64,000 nucleotides of DNA from Flavobacterium odoriferum (GCF_025499515.1 NZ_JAMKFA010000003.1:1-64000), one strand, 5' to 3'. Shown: positions 7,446-16,321, counted from the first letter of the stretch. Notes: generated by a model from the letters alone, not told the origin. Program-made: numbers and translations.

Positions 7446-8750
7446 ATGAATATTCCTCGTAGTAGTTTTCCTCGAATTGTCATCATTGGTGGTGGTTTTG
7501 CTGGAATTTCTTTAGCGAAAAAACTTCGCAACAAGAAAGTACAAGTCGTTTTATTAGACAAACACAATTATCATAATTTCCAACCTTTGATGTACCAAGT
7601 AGCAACTGGCGGTTTAGAGCCCGATTCTATTGCGTACCCAATTCGAAAAATTGTTCAAGAATATAAAGATTTTTATTTTCGATTGGCAGAAGTTCGTGAA
7701 ATTGATGCTAAAAACAATACGCTTTACGCCGATATTGGCGAATTAAAATTTGATTATTTAGTCATTGCTACCGGTTCAAAAACCAATTATTTTGGGAATA
7801 AAGAAATTGAGCGCAATAGCATGGCGATGAAAACCATTCCGCAATCGTTGAATATTCGTAGTTTGATTTTAGAGAATTTTGAACAAGCATTGCTTACCAA
7901 TGATATCGACGAACGTCATGGTTTGATGAATTTTGTTTTGGTAGGTGGTGGACCAACAGGAGTAGAGTTAGCAGGAGCTTTAGCCGAAATGAAAAAAGCG
8001 ATTCTTCCAAAAGATTATCCCGATTTAGATGTTCGAAAAATGGAAATCAATCTGATTCAAAGTGGCGATAGAATTCTGAATACGATGAGCGAAAATGCTT
8101 CTGAAAAGGCAGAAAAGTTTCTTTTGGATTTAGGCGTTAGCGTTTGGAAAAACGTTCGTGTAACAGGTTATGATGGAAAAACTGTTACAACCAATTCCGA
8201 TTTATCATTCGATTCCGCAACTGTAATTTGGACAGCTGGTGTACAAGGCTCTTTACCTCACGGTTTAAAGGCAGATAGTTTCATCAAAAATGTAGACAGA
8301 ATAAAAGTCAACCAATACAATCAAGTAGAAGGGTATGATAATCTTTTTGCGATTGGAGATATTGCAGTAATGACTTCTGAAGCCTATCCACAAGGACATC
8401 CCATGATGGCACAACCTGCTATGCAACAAGGAAGATTATTAGCCGAAAATGTAATCCGATTATTAGATAAAAAAGAAATGAAACCTTTTGTTTACAAAGA
8501 TAAAGGTTCAATGGCAACCATAGGAAGAAACAAAGCCGTTGTGGATTTGCCAAAATTTAAATTTAGTGGTGTTTTTGCTTGGTTTGTGTGGATGTTTGTG
8601 CATTTGTTTTCGCTAATTGGATTCAAAAATAAAGCTGTAGTATTCTTAAACTGGGTGTATAATTACATTCGTTTCGACCGAGAAGCAAGATTGATTATGC
8701 GTCCGTATAAAAAGAGAAATCAAGTGAGTTTTACGAGTGATGAGTTGTAA
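7446..8750 (+). CDS. Type II NADH:quinone oxidoreductase family protein
   Basis: A 434-residue FAD/NAD(P) oxidoreductase. The FAD-binding GGGFAG motif is at residues 15-20, the second Rossmann motif (GGGPTGVELAG) at about 166-176, and the FAD-contacting FAIGD near 299. The C-terminal hydrophobic helices (FAWFVWMFVHLFSLIGF) are typical of NDH-2 membrane anchoring. It would pass electrons from NADH to menaquinone without proton pumping. A TATCTTTG box lies about 23 nt upstream of the ATG. Confidence 0.92.
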   Translation: MNIPRSSFPRIVIIGGGFAGISLAKKLRNKKVQVVLLDKHNYHNFQPLMYQVATGGLEPDSIAYPIRKIVQEYKDFYFRLAEVREIDAKNNTLYADIGELKFDYLVIATGSKTNYFGNKEIERNSMAMKTIPQSLNIRSLILENFEQALLTNDIDERHGLMNFVLVGGGPTGVELAGALAEMKKAILPKDYPDLDVRKMEINLIQSGDRILNTMSENASEKAEKFLLDLGVSVWKNVRVTGYDGKTVTTNSDLSFDSATVIWTAGVQGSLPHGLKADSFIKNVDRIKVNQYNQVEGYDNLFAIGDIAVMTSEAYPQGHPMMAQPAMQQGRLLAENVIRLLDKKEMKPFVYKDKGSMATIGRNKAVVDLPKFKFSGVFAWFVWMFVHLFSLIGFKNKAVVFLNWVYNYIRFDREARLIMRPYKKRNQVSFTSDEL

Positions 8751-8762
8751 ATAGGGAAAAGT

Positions 8763-8820
8763 AAAAAGGGATTAGGGAAAAGTTAATACGTTATGTAAAA
8801 CTATTCCCTAATCCCTTTTA
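8763..8820. terminator. Long inverted repeat, bidirectional terminator
   Basis: AAAAGGGATTAGGGAA and TTCCCTAATCCCTTTT form a 16-bp perfect stem around a 22-nt AT-rich loop, flanked by A and T tracts. It lies between the convergent NDH-2 and DUF3810 genes and its right arm overlaps the DUF3810 stop codon region. Confidence 0.75.
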
Positions 8821-9878
8821 TCTAATAACTTATTCTCATATCCAATCGCTAAACCTACAAACTTACTATACCCTTCCATGCCATCTTTTTGTTGGTTGGC
8901 TTTAAGGAAATTGTCGTAGAAATATTCAAAAAACGTATTGATTGGTGTTTGGTATTCCTTCCAAAAGGTTTTGTTTTCTTCAAAGTTTTTTAAAACGCCT
9001 TTGTTGATTTTTTTCAAATAAGACTCTGAACTTCCTTCTTTTATCATTTCCAAATTATGCAATGCATAGCGCAACGCAAAACTGTATGCTGAATATTGGA
9101 AATACAAATCCTCGTTTTTAGCAGCGGTTACAAATCCGATAAAATTGCATTCGCTTTCACTTCCAATTCCCGTTTGATGCGCCATTTCGTGGCCAGTGGT
9201 TAAAGGTGAAGTGTATTTAGGTTTCAAATAATTCACTTGCGCTTCATTGGTAAACGGATTCAAATAACCGCCAAATCCCATATAACTCAACGGATAACTG
9301 AACAACGAAGATTTGATGCTTTTTACTTCGTAATGAAATTCTTGTAAGTTTGTTGGTAATTTTTCATACCCTTTTAAAGATAAATTGTAAATTTCTTCAT
9401 CTGAATATGGAATCACAACGGCAACCGAATCATTTTTAGTGATTTGGATTTGCAATTCGTTGGTTTTTACCAACATTTTTTCAATGAAAACTTTCAATTG
9501 GTCTATTGAATATTCTTTTTCAATCTGCAATTTTTCATGTAACGGAATACGGTAATAGTTCATTCCCCAAAGAATATGGAAGAAAAAATAAAACACCGAA
9601 ACCCAACTCAATATCGCCAATCCGTTATTTTTCCATTCTTTAAAAAAGCCAATTCGGTGCTTCCAAATCCAACGGAATAAGAGTAAAATCAGTATAAAAT
9701 AGATCACATCACCAAACGAAAACGGCAACCAGCCTAGTGCTTTTCTCGACAAGAAAGCCAATTTTGGATAAAAACCTTTACTGTACCAATTTTCTACAAA
9801 ATCAGGAAATAAACCAATCGTTTTCACAACGATAATTTGGATAAGTAAGAATAAAGGAAGGACGAATTTTCTTTTCAC
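8808..9878 (-). CDS. DUF3810 membrane protein with HExxH motif
   Basis: A 356-residue protein with three N-terminal transmembrane helices and a large extracytoplasmic part. Near residue 230 it carries His-Glu-Met-Ala-His-Gln, an HExxH zinc-peptidase motif, with ESE about 9 residues later as a possible third ligand. This matches the DUF3810 family, predicted to be metalloproteases. The start codon is GTG. It is monocistronic and divergent from the toxin-antitoxin pair. Substrate unknown. Confidence 0.85.
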   Translation of the reverse strand: MKRKFVLPLFLLIQIIVVKTIGLFPDFVENWYSKGFYPKLAFLSRKALGWLPFSFGDVIYFILILLLFRWIWKHRIGFFKEWKNNGLAILSWVSVFYFFFHILWGMNYYRIPLHEKLQIEKEYSIDQLKVFIEKMLVKTNELQIQITKNDSVAVVIPYSDEEIYNLSLKGYEKLPTNLQEFHYEVKSIKSSLFSYPLSYMGFGGYLNPFTNEAQVNYLKPKYTSPLTTGHEMAHQTGIGSESECNFIGFVTAAKNEDLYFQYSAYSFALRYALHNLEMIKEGSSESYLKKINKGVLKNFEENKTFWKEYQTPINTFFEYFYDNFLKANQQKDGMEGYSKFVGLAIGYENKLLDKRD

Positions 9879-9936
9879 GAATTTATATTTGCCATAAAAT
9901 TAACTAATAATATAGAATAGCGCATTTCTTTTTTTG

Positions 9937-9944
9937 TAAATTTG
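9937..9944 (+). promoter_or_regulatory. -7 box for the toxin-antitoxin operon
   Basis: TAAATTTG matches the Bacteroidetes -7 consensus TAnnTTTG and lies 18 nt before the antitoxin ATG at 9963. It rules out a TTG start at 9942, which would fall inside the box. Confidence 0.55.
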
Positions 9945-9962
9945 TTGTTTAAATTAGGGATA

Positions 9963-10172
9963 ATGACAAAAATAACTTTAAATATTCCGGATAATGAATT
10001 GACTTTCTTTATGAAATTGATTGAAAAATTTAATTACGAGACTGTAGTTAATGATGTTTCAGTTTCTGAAGAGATGAAAGTAGCTTTAGATGAAAGAAGA
10101 GCCTCTTCAAAAAAGGAAAATTTTGTTTCTTGGGAAGAAGCAAAAAAGCAAATTCGTTTGAAAACTAAATAA
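9963..10172 (+). CDS. Putative antitoxin of a RelE/ParE-type module
   Basis: A 69-residue acidic-to-mixed protein with a short N-terminal strand (MTKITLNIPDNEL) that could form a dimerisation or DNA-binding ribbon, a helix, and a basic C-terminal tail (SWEEAKKQIRLKTK) that would wrap the toxin. Its stop overlaps the next gene's ATG by one base (TAATG). It is called by position before a RelE/ParE-like gene; the sequence alone is too short for a sure family. Confidence 0.75.
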   Translation: MTKITLNIPDNELTFFMKLIEKFNYETVVNDVSVSEEMKVALDERRASSKKENFVSWEEAKKQIRLKTK

Positions 10173-10465
10173 TGAGTTATAAAATCGTAATTGAACCTCG
10201 AGCTATTGCCGATATTCAAGAAGCTGTAGAATTTTATGAGTCAAAAAGAGAAGATTTAGGAAACTATTTTTTTCAAATTGTTGATGAATATATTGAATCG
10301 ATTGCAACAAACCCATTTTTTCAAATTCGCTATAAAGATTATCACGGATTACCTATTAAAATTTTTCCTTACATTATTCTTTACTTTATAGATGAAAAAG
10401 AGAAAACAGTTTTTATTTTATCTGTTTTTAATACATCACAGAATACGACTAAATACCCAAAATAA
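10172..10465 (+). CDS. RelE/ParE family toxin
   Basis: A 97-residue protein with the plasmid-stabilisation/ParE layout: N-terminal strand with basic residues (YKIVIEPRAIADIQEAVEFYES), two helices, then a C-terminal beta-sheet (PIKIFPYIILYFIDEKEKTVFILSVFNT). RelE members cut mRNA on the ribosome, ParE members poison gyrase; which one cannot be told from this sequence. It lies 9 nt before pepD, so read-through into pepD is possible. Confidence 0.83.
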   Translation: MSYKIVIEPRAIADIQEAVEFYESKREDLGNYFFQIVDEYIESIATNPFFQIRYKDYHGLPIKIFPYIILYFIDEKEKTVFILSVFNTSQNTTKYPK

Positions 10466-10474
10466 ACAAATATA

Positions 10475-11941
10475 ATGAGCCAAGAAATTAGAAATCTGGA
10501 ACCAAAGCCACTTTGGAACAAATTTGCCGATTTGAATGCGGTGCCACGTCCGTCTAAAAAAGAAGAGCGTGTTATTGAATTCATGAAAAACTTCGGAACC
10601 AGTTTAGGATTAGAAACGTTTGAAGACGAAATTAGAAACGTAATCATTCGTAAACCAGCAACGCAAGGAATGGAAAACCGTAAACCAATTGTTCTTCAAG
10701 GGCATTTGGATATGGTACACCAAAAAAATAACGACACTAATTTTGATTTCGATACACAAGGAATTGATATGTATGTTGATGGTGACTGGGTTCGTGCAAA
10801 AGGAACTACACTTGGTGCCGACAATGGGTTAGGAGTAGCGATGATTATGGCGATTTTAGAATCTACAGATATCAAACATCCTGCAATTGAGGCTTTGTTT
10901 ACGATTGACGAAGAAACTGGAATGACAGGCGCTTTGAACTTAAAAGGCGGTGTGTTACAAGGTGAAATTTTATTGAATTTAGATACAGAAGAAGATGATG
11001 AAATAGATATCGGTTGTGCGGGAGGAATTGATGTAACCGCTACAAGAGATTACAACGAAGAAGAAACGCCAGAAGGTTCTGTGGGTTACACGATTACTGT
11101 AAAAGGTTTACAAGGTGGTCACTCAGGAATGGACATTCATAAAGGATTAGGAAATGCAAACAAAATCATGAACCGTTTGTTATTTGACGGATTTGAGAAT
11201 TTTGGATTGCAAATTGGTGAAATTTCAGGAGGAAGTTTGCGTAATGCAATTCCGAGAGAAAGTGTAGCGAAAGTAATTATTGCAGAAATGTATGACGAAG
11301 CCTTTGTTTTTGACATGCAAGAAGTAATTGGCGATATCAAAACCGAATTCAAAACGATGGAACCGAATTTAACGATTGAAATTGTTAAAAATGATACAAT
11401 TCCAGCGAAAGTAATGGATTTAGGCGTACAAGAAGGTTTGTTACGAGCGATTTATGCAGCACACAACGGCGTTTACAGAATGTCGGCTGATATGGAAGAA
11501 TTGGTAGAAACTTCGAATAATATTGCACGTGTAATTGTAAAAGACGGACAAATTTCGATTCAGAATTTAACGCGTTCTTCTGTGGAAAGTTCTAAAATGG
11601 ATTTAGCAAATAGCTTACGTTCAGCTTATGAATTATTTGGTTGCGAAGTAGAATTTGGAGGAAGTTATCCAGGTTGGACACCAAACGTAAACTCGGAAAT
11701 TCTAGATGTATTGACTTCAATTTACGAGAAACAAAACGGTGAAAAACCAAAAGTAGTTGCTTGTCATGCAGGATTAGAATGTGGTATTTTAGGTACGAAT
11801 TATCCAAACATGGACATGATTTCTTTTGGACCAACCATTCACGGAGCACACAGTCCAGATGAAAGAGCGTCAATTAAATCGTCTCAGAAATTTTGGAAGT
11901 TTGTTTTGGAAATTTTAGAGAATATTCCGGTTAAGAAATAA
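10475..11941 (+). CDS. pepD: Aminoacyl-histidine dipeptidase (M20 family)
   Basis: A 488-residue cytosolic di-zinc dipeptidase. Metal ligands and catalytic residues are visible: His77-x-Asp79 (LQGHLDM), Asp116 (GADNG), Glu146-Glu147 (TIDEETG), and a late His near 459 (GPTIHGAH). Length and motif order fit PepD/carnosinase-type enzymes that split Xaa-His dipeptides. It follows the toxin gene by 9 nt but ends with its own strong terminator at 11967. Confidence 0.94.
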   Translation: MSQEIRNLEPKPLWNKFADLNAVPRPSKKEERVIEFMKNFGTSLGLETFEDEIRNVIIRKPATQGMENRKPIVLQGHLDMVHQKNNDTNFDFDTQGIDMYVDGDWVRAKGTTLGADNGLGVAMIMAILESTDIKHPAIEALFTIDEETGMTGALNLKGGVLQGEILLNLDTEEDDEIDIGCAGGIDVTATRDYNEEETPEGSVGYTITVKGLQGGHSGMDIHKGLGNANKIMNRLLFDGFENFGLQIGEISGGSLRNAIPRESVAKVIIAEMYDEAFVFDMQEVIGDIKTEFKTMEPNLTIEIVKNDTIPAKVMDLGVQEGLLRAIYAAHNGVYRMSADMEELVETSNNIARVIVKDGQISIQNLTRSSVESSKMDLANSLRSAYELFGCEVEFGGSYPGWTPNVNSEILDVLTSIYEKQNGEKPKVVACHAGLECGILGTNYPNMDMISFGPTIHGAHSPDERASIKSSQKFWKFVLEILENIPVKK

Positions 11942-11966
11942 GAAGATAGAAAATAGAATAAAGAGA

Positions 11967-11996
11967 AAATCCCGAGTGAATGCTCGGGATTTTTTT
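11967..11996 (+). terminator. Terminator of pepD
   Basis: AAAATCCCGAG / CTCGGGATTTT with a six-base loop followed by further T residues: a canonical intrinsic terminator 25 nt after the pepD stop. Confidence 0.9.
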
Positions 11997-12000
11997 GTGC

Positions 12001-12096
12001 TGGCGCGAGCATCTTGCTCGTGACTATTTCTATGCTTTGCTTTGTGTGCACGAGTGTGACGCTCGCACTAGCTGAACTAGCTTGGGTCAAGCGTCA
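12001..12096. repeat. Compound palindromic repeat element
   Basis: Left arm GGCGCGAGCATCTTGCTCGTGAC (from 12002) and right arm 12045-12070 are inverted copies with about 15 of 19 identical core positions. Each arm also folds on itself (GAGC..GCTC). A smaller inverted pair GACGCT/AGCGTC (12058-12063 and 12090-12095) and an AGCT..AGCT hairpin are nested in the right half. It is noticeably richer in G and C than its surroundings and has no coding sense. Confidence 0.6.
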
Positions 12097-12105
12097 TAAC
12101 GGAAA

Positions 12106-12696
12106 TTATATGCAATTATATTTTTTTGCTATATGTTCGAATTTTTCAAAACAAATGTTGATTAATTCATCAAACATAAATATAAAATTATCTTTATCAT
12201 CAAAAATCATTGCTGTTAATTCCATTTTAGAATCTCCAAAAACATTTAATTCATTTTTACTATAGGAAATGCCTGCAATAGCTCCGGGTTCAGAGTTTGA
12301 AGTGAAATTAATCATTTGCATAGCATGTTTAATTATTGGATTTTTGTCTGAACGATTACTTTTTTTTAATGGATATCCGTGTTTCTCTTGGTTTACAATA
12401 TCGATAAGTATTTGAAGATGTAAAGAATTATTTATTTCATCTTCAATAATTTGTGGGTTAATATTTTTGCCTTTTAAGTGGTTTTTTAAATGATCTTTTA
12501 AACTTGAAAGATTATATAGAATGATGAATATTTTATTGATGATAGTCTCTTCATCATCATTACCTGCAATTATTGAAAAACTACTTTCGTTCTCATTTTG
12601 ACTATAATTAACATAAACAGCTACTTCCTCATCAAATCTTCCATTAAGTGATGATATAGTTCTTTTTAATCTTGAAGAAAAATCGTTGTAATCCAT
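12106..12696 (-). CDS. Hypothetical protein, 196 residues
   Basis: I do not recognise a family. It has no signal peptide or transmembrane helix. The sequence is mixed alpha/beta, starting MDYNDFSSRLKRTISSLNGRF and ending in a helical segment with Phe and Cys (LINICFEKFEHIAKKYNCI). It stands alone between a compound repeat element and the DUF6048 gene's terminator. Nearby repeats suggest this may be an accessory position in the chromosome. Confidence 0.65.
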   Translation of the reverse strand: MDYNDFSSRLKRTISSLNGRFDEEVAVYVNYSQNENESSFSIIAGNDDEETIINKIFIILYNLSSLKDHLKNHLKGKNINPQIIEDEINNSLHLQILIDIVNQEKHGYPLKKSNRSDKNPIIKHAMQMINFTSNSEPGAIAGISYSKNELNVFGDSKMELTAMIFDDKDNFIFMFDELINICFEKFEHIAKKYNCI

Positions 12697-12796
12697 TTGC
12701 TAAGTTTTGAGATGAAAATAATAGAAGTTATTTTCATCTCAAAAATAATAATAACTAATTCAAACCAAACGAATCACGAATTTAACTTATCAACAA

Positions 12797-12822
12797 AAAA
12801 GGCCCACTTTCGTGAACCTTTT
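12797..12822 (-). terminator. Terminator of the DUF6452-DUF6048 operon
   Basis: On the minus strand AAAAGGTTCAC / GTGGGCCTTTT pairs fully with two G-U pairs around a GAAA loop and runs into a T tract, directly after the DUF6048 stop. Confidence 0.8.
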
Positions 12823-12824
12823 CT

Positions 12825-13535
12825 TTATTTTTTAACTTCTTTATTCTTTTTATAAATCGGAATAAAATAACTTATCGTATAATTCAAACCAGCTCCAAAT
12901 TTTCCGTCATAAGTACGATTAAATCCCGGAATGTATAAATTATCAAAGTTTTCAGGTCTTTTATTAGAAACCAAATAGTTCAATCGTAATGAGAAACCTA
13001 AATATAAATTATTGAATAGTTCAGCTTTTACACCGCCAATAACTTCAATCCAACTCGCATTTAATCCGCTAAATTTTTCTCCAGAAGTTATAATCGTTTC
13101 ACCATAATAATTGGTTGGGTCATAAATTTTATATGAATTACGCGTTTGGCTAAAACTACTCACACCATAACGCATTCCCACATAAATCATGTTTTCCATG
13201 TCTAACCAGTTTTCAAAAGAGTTGTAGTCAAAACCAACTTTAAAATACGTTCCTTTTGTAGTAAAGTTTAAACGATCATCGTCAACTATTTTTTCTTCGT
13301 TACCAATTTCTCCTGCAATATAATAACGTCTAGTTAAGCGATAATCAGCAACAACTTCTAATCCTTTATAATTGTCATCATAAAACGATTTTGTTAATCG
13401 ATGTAAATCAACACCAACGCGTAAACCATAGCGTTCTGGATACACAATTTTGGTAGTGTCTTTTTTTTGTGCGTTTCCAATTATCGAAAAACACAGCAAA
13501 GCGATACTAAAAATAAATCTTAACATGTACTTCAT
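12825..13535 (-). CDS. DUF6048 family outer-membrane beta-barrel protein
   Basis: A 236-residue exported protein. After a signal peptide (residues 1 to about 22, ending in GNAQ) it consists of alternating aromatic strands (YGLRVGVDLHRL, YKGLEVVADYRL, RYYIAGEIGNEE) typical of a small outer-membrane barrel. This fits DUF6048. Its start overlaps the upstream DUF6452 gene by 29 bp, so the two are translated together. Function unknown. Confidence 0.8.
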   Translation of the reverse strand: MKYMLRFIFSIALLCFSIIGNAQKKDTTKIVYPERYGLRVGVDLHRLTKSFYDDNYKGLEVVADYRLTRRYYIAGEIGNEEKIVDDDRLNFTTKGTYFKVGFDYNSFENWLDMENMIYVGMRYGVSSFSQTRNSYKIYDPTNYYGETIITSGEKFSGLNASWIEVIGGVKAELFNNLYLGFSLRLNYLVSNKRPENFDNLYIPGFNRTYDGKFGAGLNYTISYFIPIYKKNKEVKK

Positions 13536-14013
13536 TTTCGTTTTCGATATTAGGTTGAGAAACTACAATATTTTGAATCCAATTAGCTGCATCTGGTGAT
13601 AGTACAATCGGATTTGTTGGGTCTAATTGAAAAATAGTTTTGTAGCCACAAGCGCGTGAAATATATACATTACTCGTAGCATAATTGAATGTTATTGCAT
13701 CTGGGTTATCATCAGAAGTATCTGTTGTGTCACCTCCATTTTCAATAAAATTCAAAGTTGTTGTAGTCGAGTTTGTTCGCAAAGGAACTTCAATTTTACT
13801 AATTCCAGTAAACGAAAAACGTGTATCAAAAGTAGGTTCGCCTACACCTAAATTGGTAACATTTTTTAATGTTGTTGTGTTTAAAGCATCATAAAATTCT
13901 ATAACAACGAATGGCGTATTTGCATTTCCGTCGGCACAAATATCATCTTTTTCGCAGTTCCAAAACGAAACGGCTAAAAGCAAGGATAGGGTTATAAAAA
14001 CTATTTTTTTCAT
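13507..14013 (-). CDS. DUF6452 family lipoprotein
   Basis: A 168-residue protein with a signal peptide ending at a Cys (LLLAVSFWNC), consistent with a lipoprotein. The mature part is beta-rich with conserved Cys residues (CADG, RACGYK). It fits DUF6452, which in flavobacteria commonly sits between rlmD and DUF6048, exactly as here. A physical partnership with the overlapping DUF6048 barrel is likely but inferred only from context. Confidence 0.8.
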   Translation of the reverse strand: MKKIVFITLSLLLAVSFWNCEKDDICADGNANTPFVVIEFYDALNTTTLKNVTNLGVGEPTFDTRFSFTGISKIEVPLRTNSTTTTLNFIENGGDTTDTSDDNPDAITFNYATSNVYISRACGYKTIFQLDPTNPIVLSPDAANWIQNIVVSQPNIENENEVHVKIYF

Positions 14014-14026
14014 ATTTATCTTATTC

Positions 14027-14083
14027 TGTCAAAATGAGCTTGTCGAAGTCGTTTTGTAACATTTCGACAGGCTCAATGTGACA
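14027..14083. repeat. Palindromic intergenic repeat with TGTCA ends
   Basis: Left arm TGTCAAAATGAGCTTGTCGAA and inverted right arm TTCGACAGGCTCAATGTGACA match at 19 of 23 positions when extended by two bases, around an 11-nt spacer. The element lies between rlmD and the DUF6452 gene, inside a likely transcript. It shares its TGTCA ends with the palindrome at 62346-62418. Confidence 0.7.
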
Positions 14084-14087
14084 AGTA

Positions 14088-15500
14088 TTATCTTTTTTCT
14101 AAAAGAACCACGTTTTCTACATGATGCGTTTGTGGAAACATGTCCACAGGACGCACACGAACTACTTTGTATTTTTCGTCCATCAAAGCTAAATCACGGG
14201 CTTGTGTTGCCGAATTACAACTTACATACACAATTTTTGGTACATCTGTTTTTAATAACATTTCTACCACATCTTTATGCATTCCATCTCTTGGTGGATC
14301 GGTGATGATAACATCTGGTTGTCCGTGTTGGTTGATGAATTCGTCATTGAAAACGTTTTTCATGTCACCAACATAAAACTCACAATTTGTAATGTTATTG
14401 CGTTCGGCGTTAGCTTTTGCATCAATAATCGCTTCTGGAACAGCTTCTACACCAATTACTTTCTTCGCTTTTTTCGAAACGAATTGCGCAATAGTTCCAG
14501 TTCCTGTATATAAATCGTAAACGGTTTCATTTCCTGTTAAACCTGCAAATTCTCTAGTAATTTTGTACAATTCATACGCTTGATCTGAATTGGTTTGATA
14601 GAACGATTTCGCATTAATACTAAAATGCAAGCCTTCCATTTCTTCCAAAATATAATCGCGACCTTTGAACAAAATAATGTCTTGGTCATACAACGTATCA
14701 TTCAATTTTTGATTGATAACATATTGTAACGACGTAATTTGTGGAAAACGTTCAGCCAAGAAATTCATCATCAATTCGATTCCGTTTTTATCGTTTTCAT
14801 AAAACTGAATCAACACCATAAGTTCTCCTGTTGAAGCAGTACGAATCATCAATGTTCTCAATAAACCTTCTACAGCTCTTGCATTGAAGAATGTTAGGTT
14901 GTTTTCGTTTGCAAAACGTTTTATTTCGTTACGAATTTCGTTTGATGGATCTTCTTGTAAATGACATTTTTCAATATCTAAAATTTTATCCCACATTCTC
15001 GGAATATGAAATCCTAATGCATTTTTATTATCAAATTCAGTTCCCGATTGAATTTCCGCATCGGTCATCCAACGCGCATTCGAGAAACCAAATTCCATTT
15101 TATTTCTGTAAAACAATTGCTTTTCCGAACCTAAAATTGGCTCGAATTCAGGTAATTCAATCTTACCAATTCGTTTTAAATTATTATAAACTTCCTGATT
15201 TTTATAGAACAATTGTTGGCTGTACTTCATGTTTTGCCATTTACAACCGCCACAAGCACCAAAATGCTCACAAACCGGTTCAATTCTATGCTCTGAAAAT
15301 TCATGGATTTTAATTGCTTTACCTTCGTAGTAGGCTTTTCTTTTCTTCATTGTTTGTACGTCTACCACATCGCCTGGTACTACATTTGGAAGAAATATTA
15401 CTTTGCCATCAGGAGCTTTTGCTACCGATACACCTTTTGCACCTGCATCAAGGATTTTTACGTTTTCGAATACGATTTTGTCTGTTTTCTTTTTTCCCAT
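14088..15500 (-). CDS. rlmD: 23S rRNA (uracil-C5)-methyltransferase, RlmD type
   Basis: A 470-residue SAM-dependent enzyme methylating uracil in 23S rRNA. An N-terminal TRAM-like domain is followed by the iron-sulfur cysteines C77, C83, C86 (CEHFGACGGC) plus a later Cys in IEKCHLQ. The SAM motif is YDLYTGTGTIA and the catalytic Cys428 is in VYVSCNSATQ. I use the ATG at 15500 (MGKKKTDK); an upstream in-frame start at 15584 adds 28 residues unlike the family. Position 1939 specificity is assumed from the family. Confidence 0.9.
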   Translation of the reverse strand: MGKKKTDKIVFENVKILDAGAKGVSVAKAPDGKVIFLPNVVPGDVVDVQTMKKRKAYYEGKAIKIHEFSEHRIEPVCEHFGACGGCKWQNMKYSQQLFYKNQEVYNNLKRIGKIELPEFEPILGSEKQLFYRNKMEFGFSNARWMTDAEIQSGTEFDNKNALGFHIPRMWDKILDIEKCHLQEDPSNEIRNEIKRFANENNLTFFNARAVEGLLRTLMIRTASTGELMVLIQFYENDKNGIELMMNFLAERFPQITSLQYVINQKLNDTLYDQDIILFKGRDYILEEMEGLHFSINAKSFYQTNSDQAYELYKITREFAGLTGNETVYDLYTGTGTIAQFVSKKAKKVIGVEAVPEAIIDAKANAERNNITNCEFYVGDMKNVFNDEFINQHGQPDVIITDPPRDGMHKDVVEMLLKTDVPKIVYVSCNSATQARDLALMDEKYKVVRVRPVDMFPQTHHVENVVLLEKR

Positions 15501-15622
15501 GAGGCAAAAATAAGAATTGTTGGGTGGATTTGATAGGATTTTTTCATTTTCTATTATTTTTAAAATCAATTTGATAGAATCCAATGTTTTTAATCGTAAA
15601 TTAGCTAAAATGTTTTTGAATT

Positions 15623-16321
15623 ATGAGAAGCAATAAAACTTTTATAAGTGCTATTTCAAATATTGAATTTCCTCTACAAGATCAGGTATTTGGAAAAACC
15701 ATACGAAACTCTATTTTAAATCTAATTTTAGAAGATTATCCCGATTTTGATGTGAACGATTCCATTTCTGTACAAGAATTGAATGTGTATCGTGAAAAAT
15801 ATATTTCAAAATACTTGCAAACCGAAATTAGAGAACTTTCAAAATTAGAGAAAGATGTCATCAAATCATTAGGTGACGATACCTCATTTGTAGCCAAAAT
15901 AGAAGACGAAGCAGATACTAGGAATTATGGTCAAATAATTGCTGATAAAGTGGCATCTTTTGGCGGAAGTTGGACTTTTATTATCTCTTTTTTTATTTTT
16001 ATTACCATTTGGATTGGTTCCAATGTTATAATTTTCACAAACAAAGAATTTGACCCTTATCCGTTTATTTTATTGAATTTGATTTTGTCTTGTATAGCGG
16101 CATTACAAGCGCCTGTGATTATGATGAGTCAAAACCGTCAGGAAGAAAAAGATCGTGAACGTGCCAAGAAAGATTACATGATTAATTTGAAATCAGAACT
16201 TGAAATTAGAATGTTAGATGATAAAATTGATCATTTAGTAATGCATCAACAACAAGAGTTAATTGAGATTCAAAAGGTACAAATCGAAATGATGAACGAT
16301 ATTTTGAACCGAATTAAGTAG
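15623..16321 (+). CDS. DUF1003 domain membrane protein
   Basis: A 232-residue protein with an N-terminal soluble part, the family-typical stretch ADKVASFGGSWTFIISFF leading into two transmembrane helices (about residues 115-170), and a basic then coiled-coil C terminus (EEKDRERAKKDYMINLKSELEIRMLDDKIDHL). It matches DUF1003, a widespread inner-membrane family of unknown function. Followed after 31 nt by the DUF1697 gene. Confidence 0.86.
   Translation: MRSNKTFISAISNIEFPLQDQVFGKTIRNSILNLILEDYPDFDVNDSISVQELNVYREKYISKYLQTEIRELSKLEKDVIKSLGDDTSFVAKIEDEADTRNYGQIIADKVASFGGSWTFIISFFIFITIWIGSNVIIFTNKEFDPYPFILLNLILSCIAALQAPVIMMSQNRQEEKDRERAKKDYMINLKSELEIRMLDDKIDHLVMHQQQELIEIQKVQIEMMNDILNRIK

Noticed and set aside
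11592..12090. Minus-strand frames over pepD and the repeat element
   Set aside because: They run antisense through pepD and into the palindromic repeat; no family resemblance and no promoter.
12014..12265. Plus-strand frame starting in the compound repeat
   Set aside because: Its first half is the palindromic element and its second half is antisense to the 196-residue gene.
14891..15313. Open frame of 140 codons on the plus strand
   Set aside because: Antisense to rlmD; composition is an artefact of AT-rich coding DNA.
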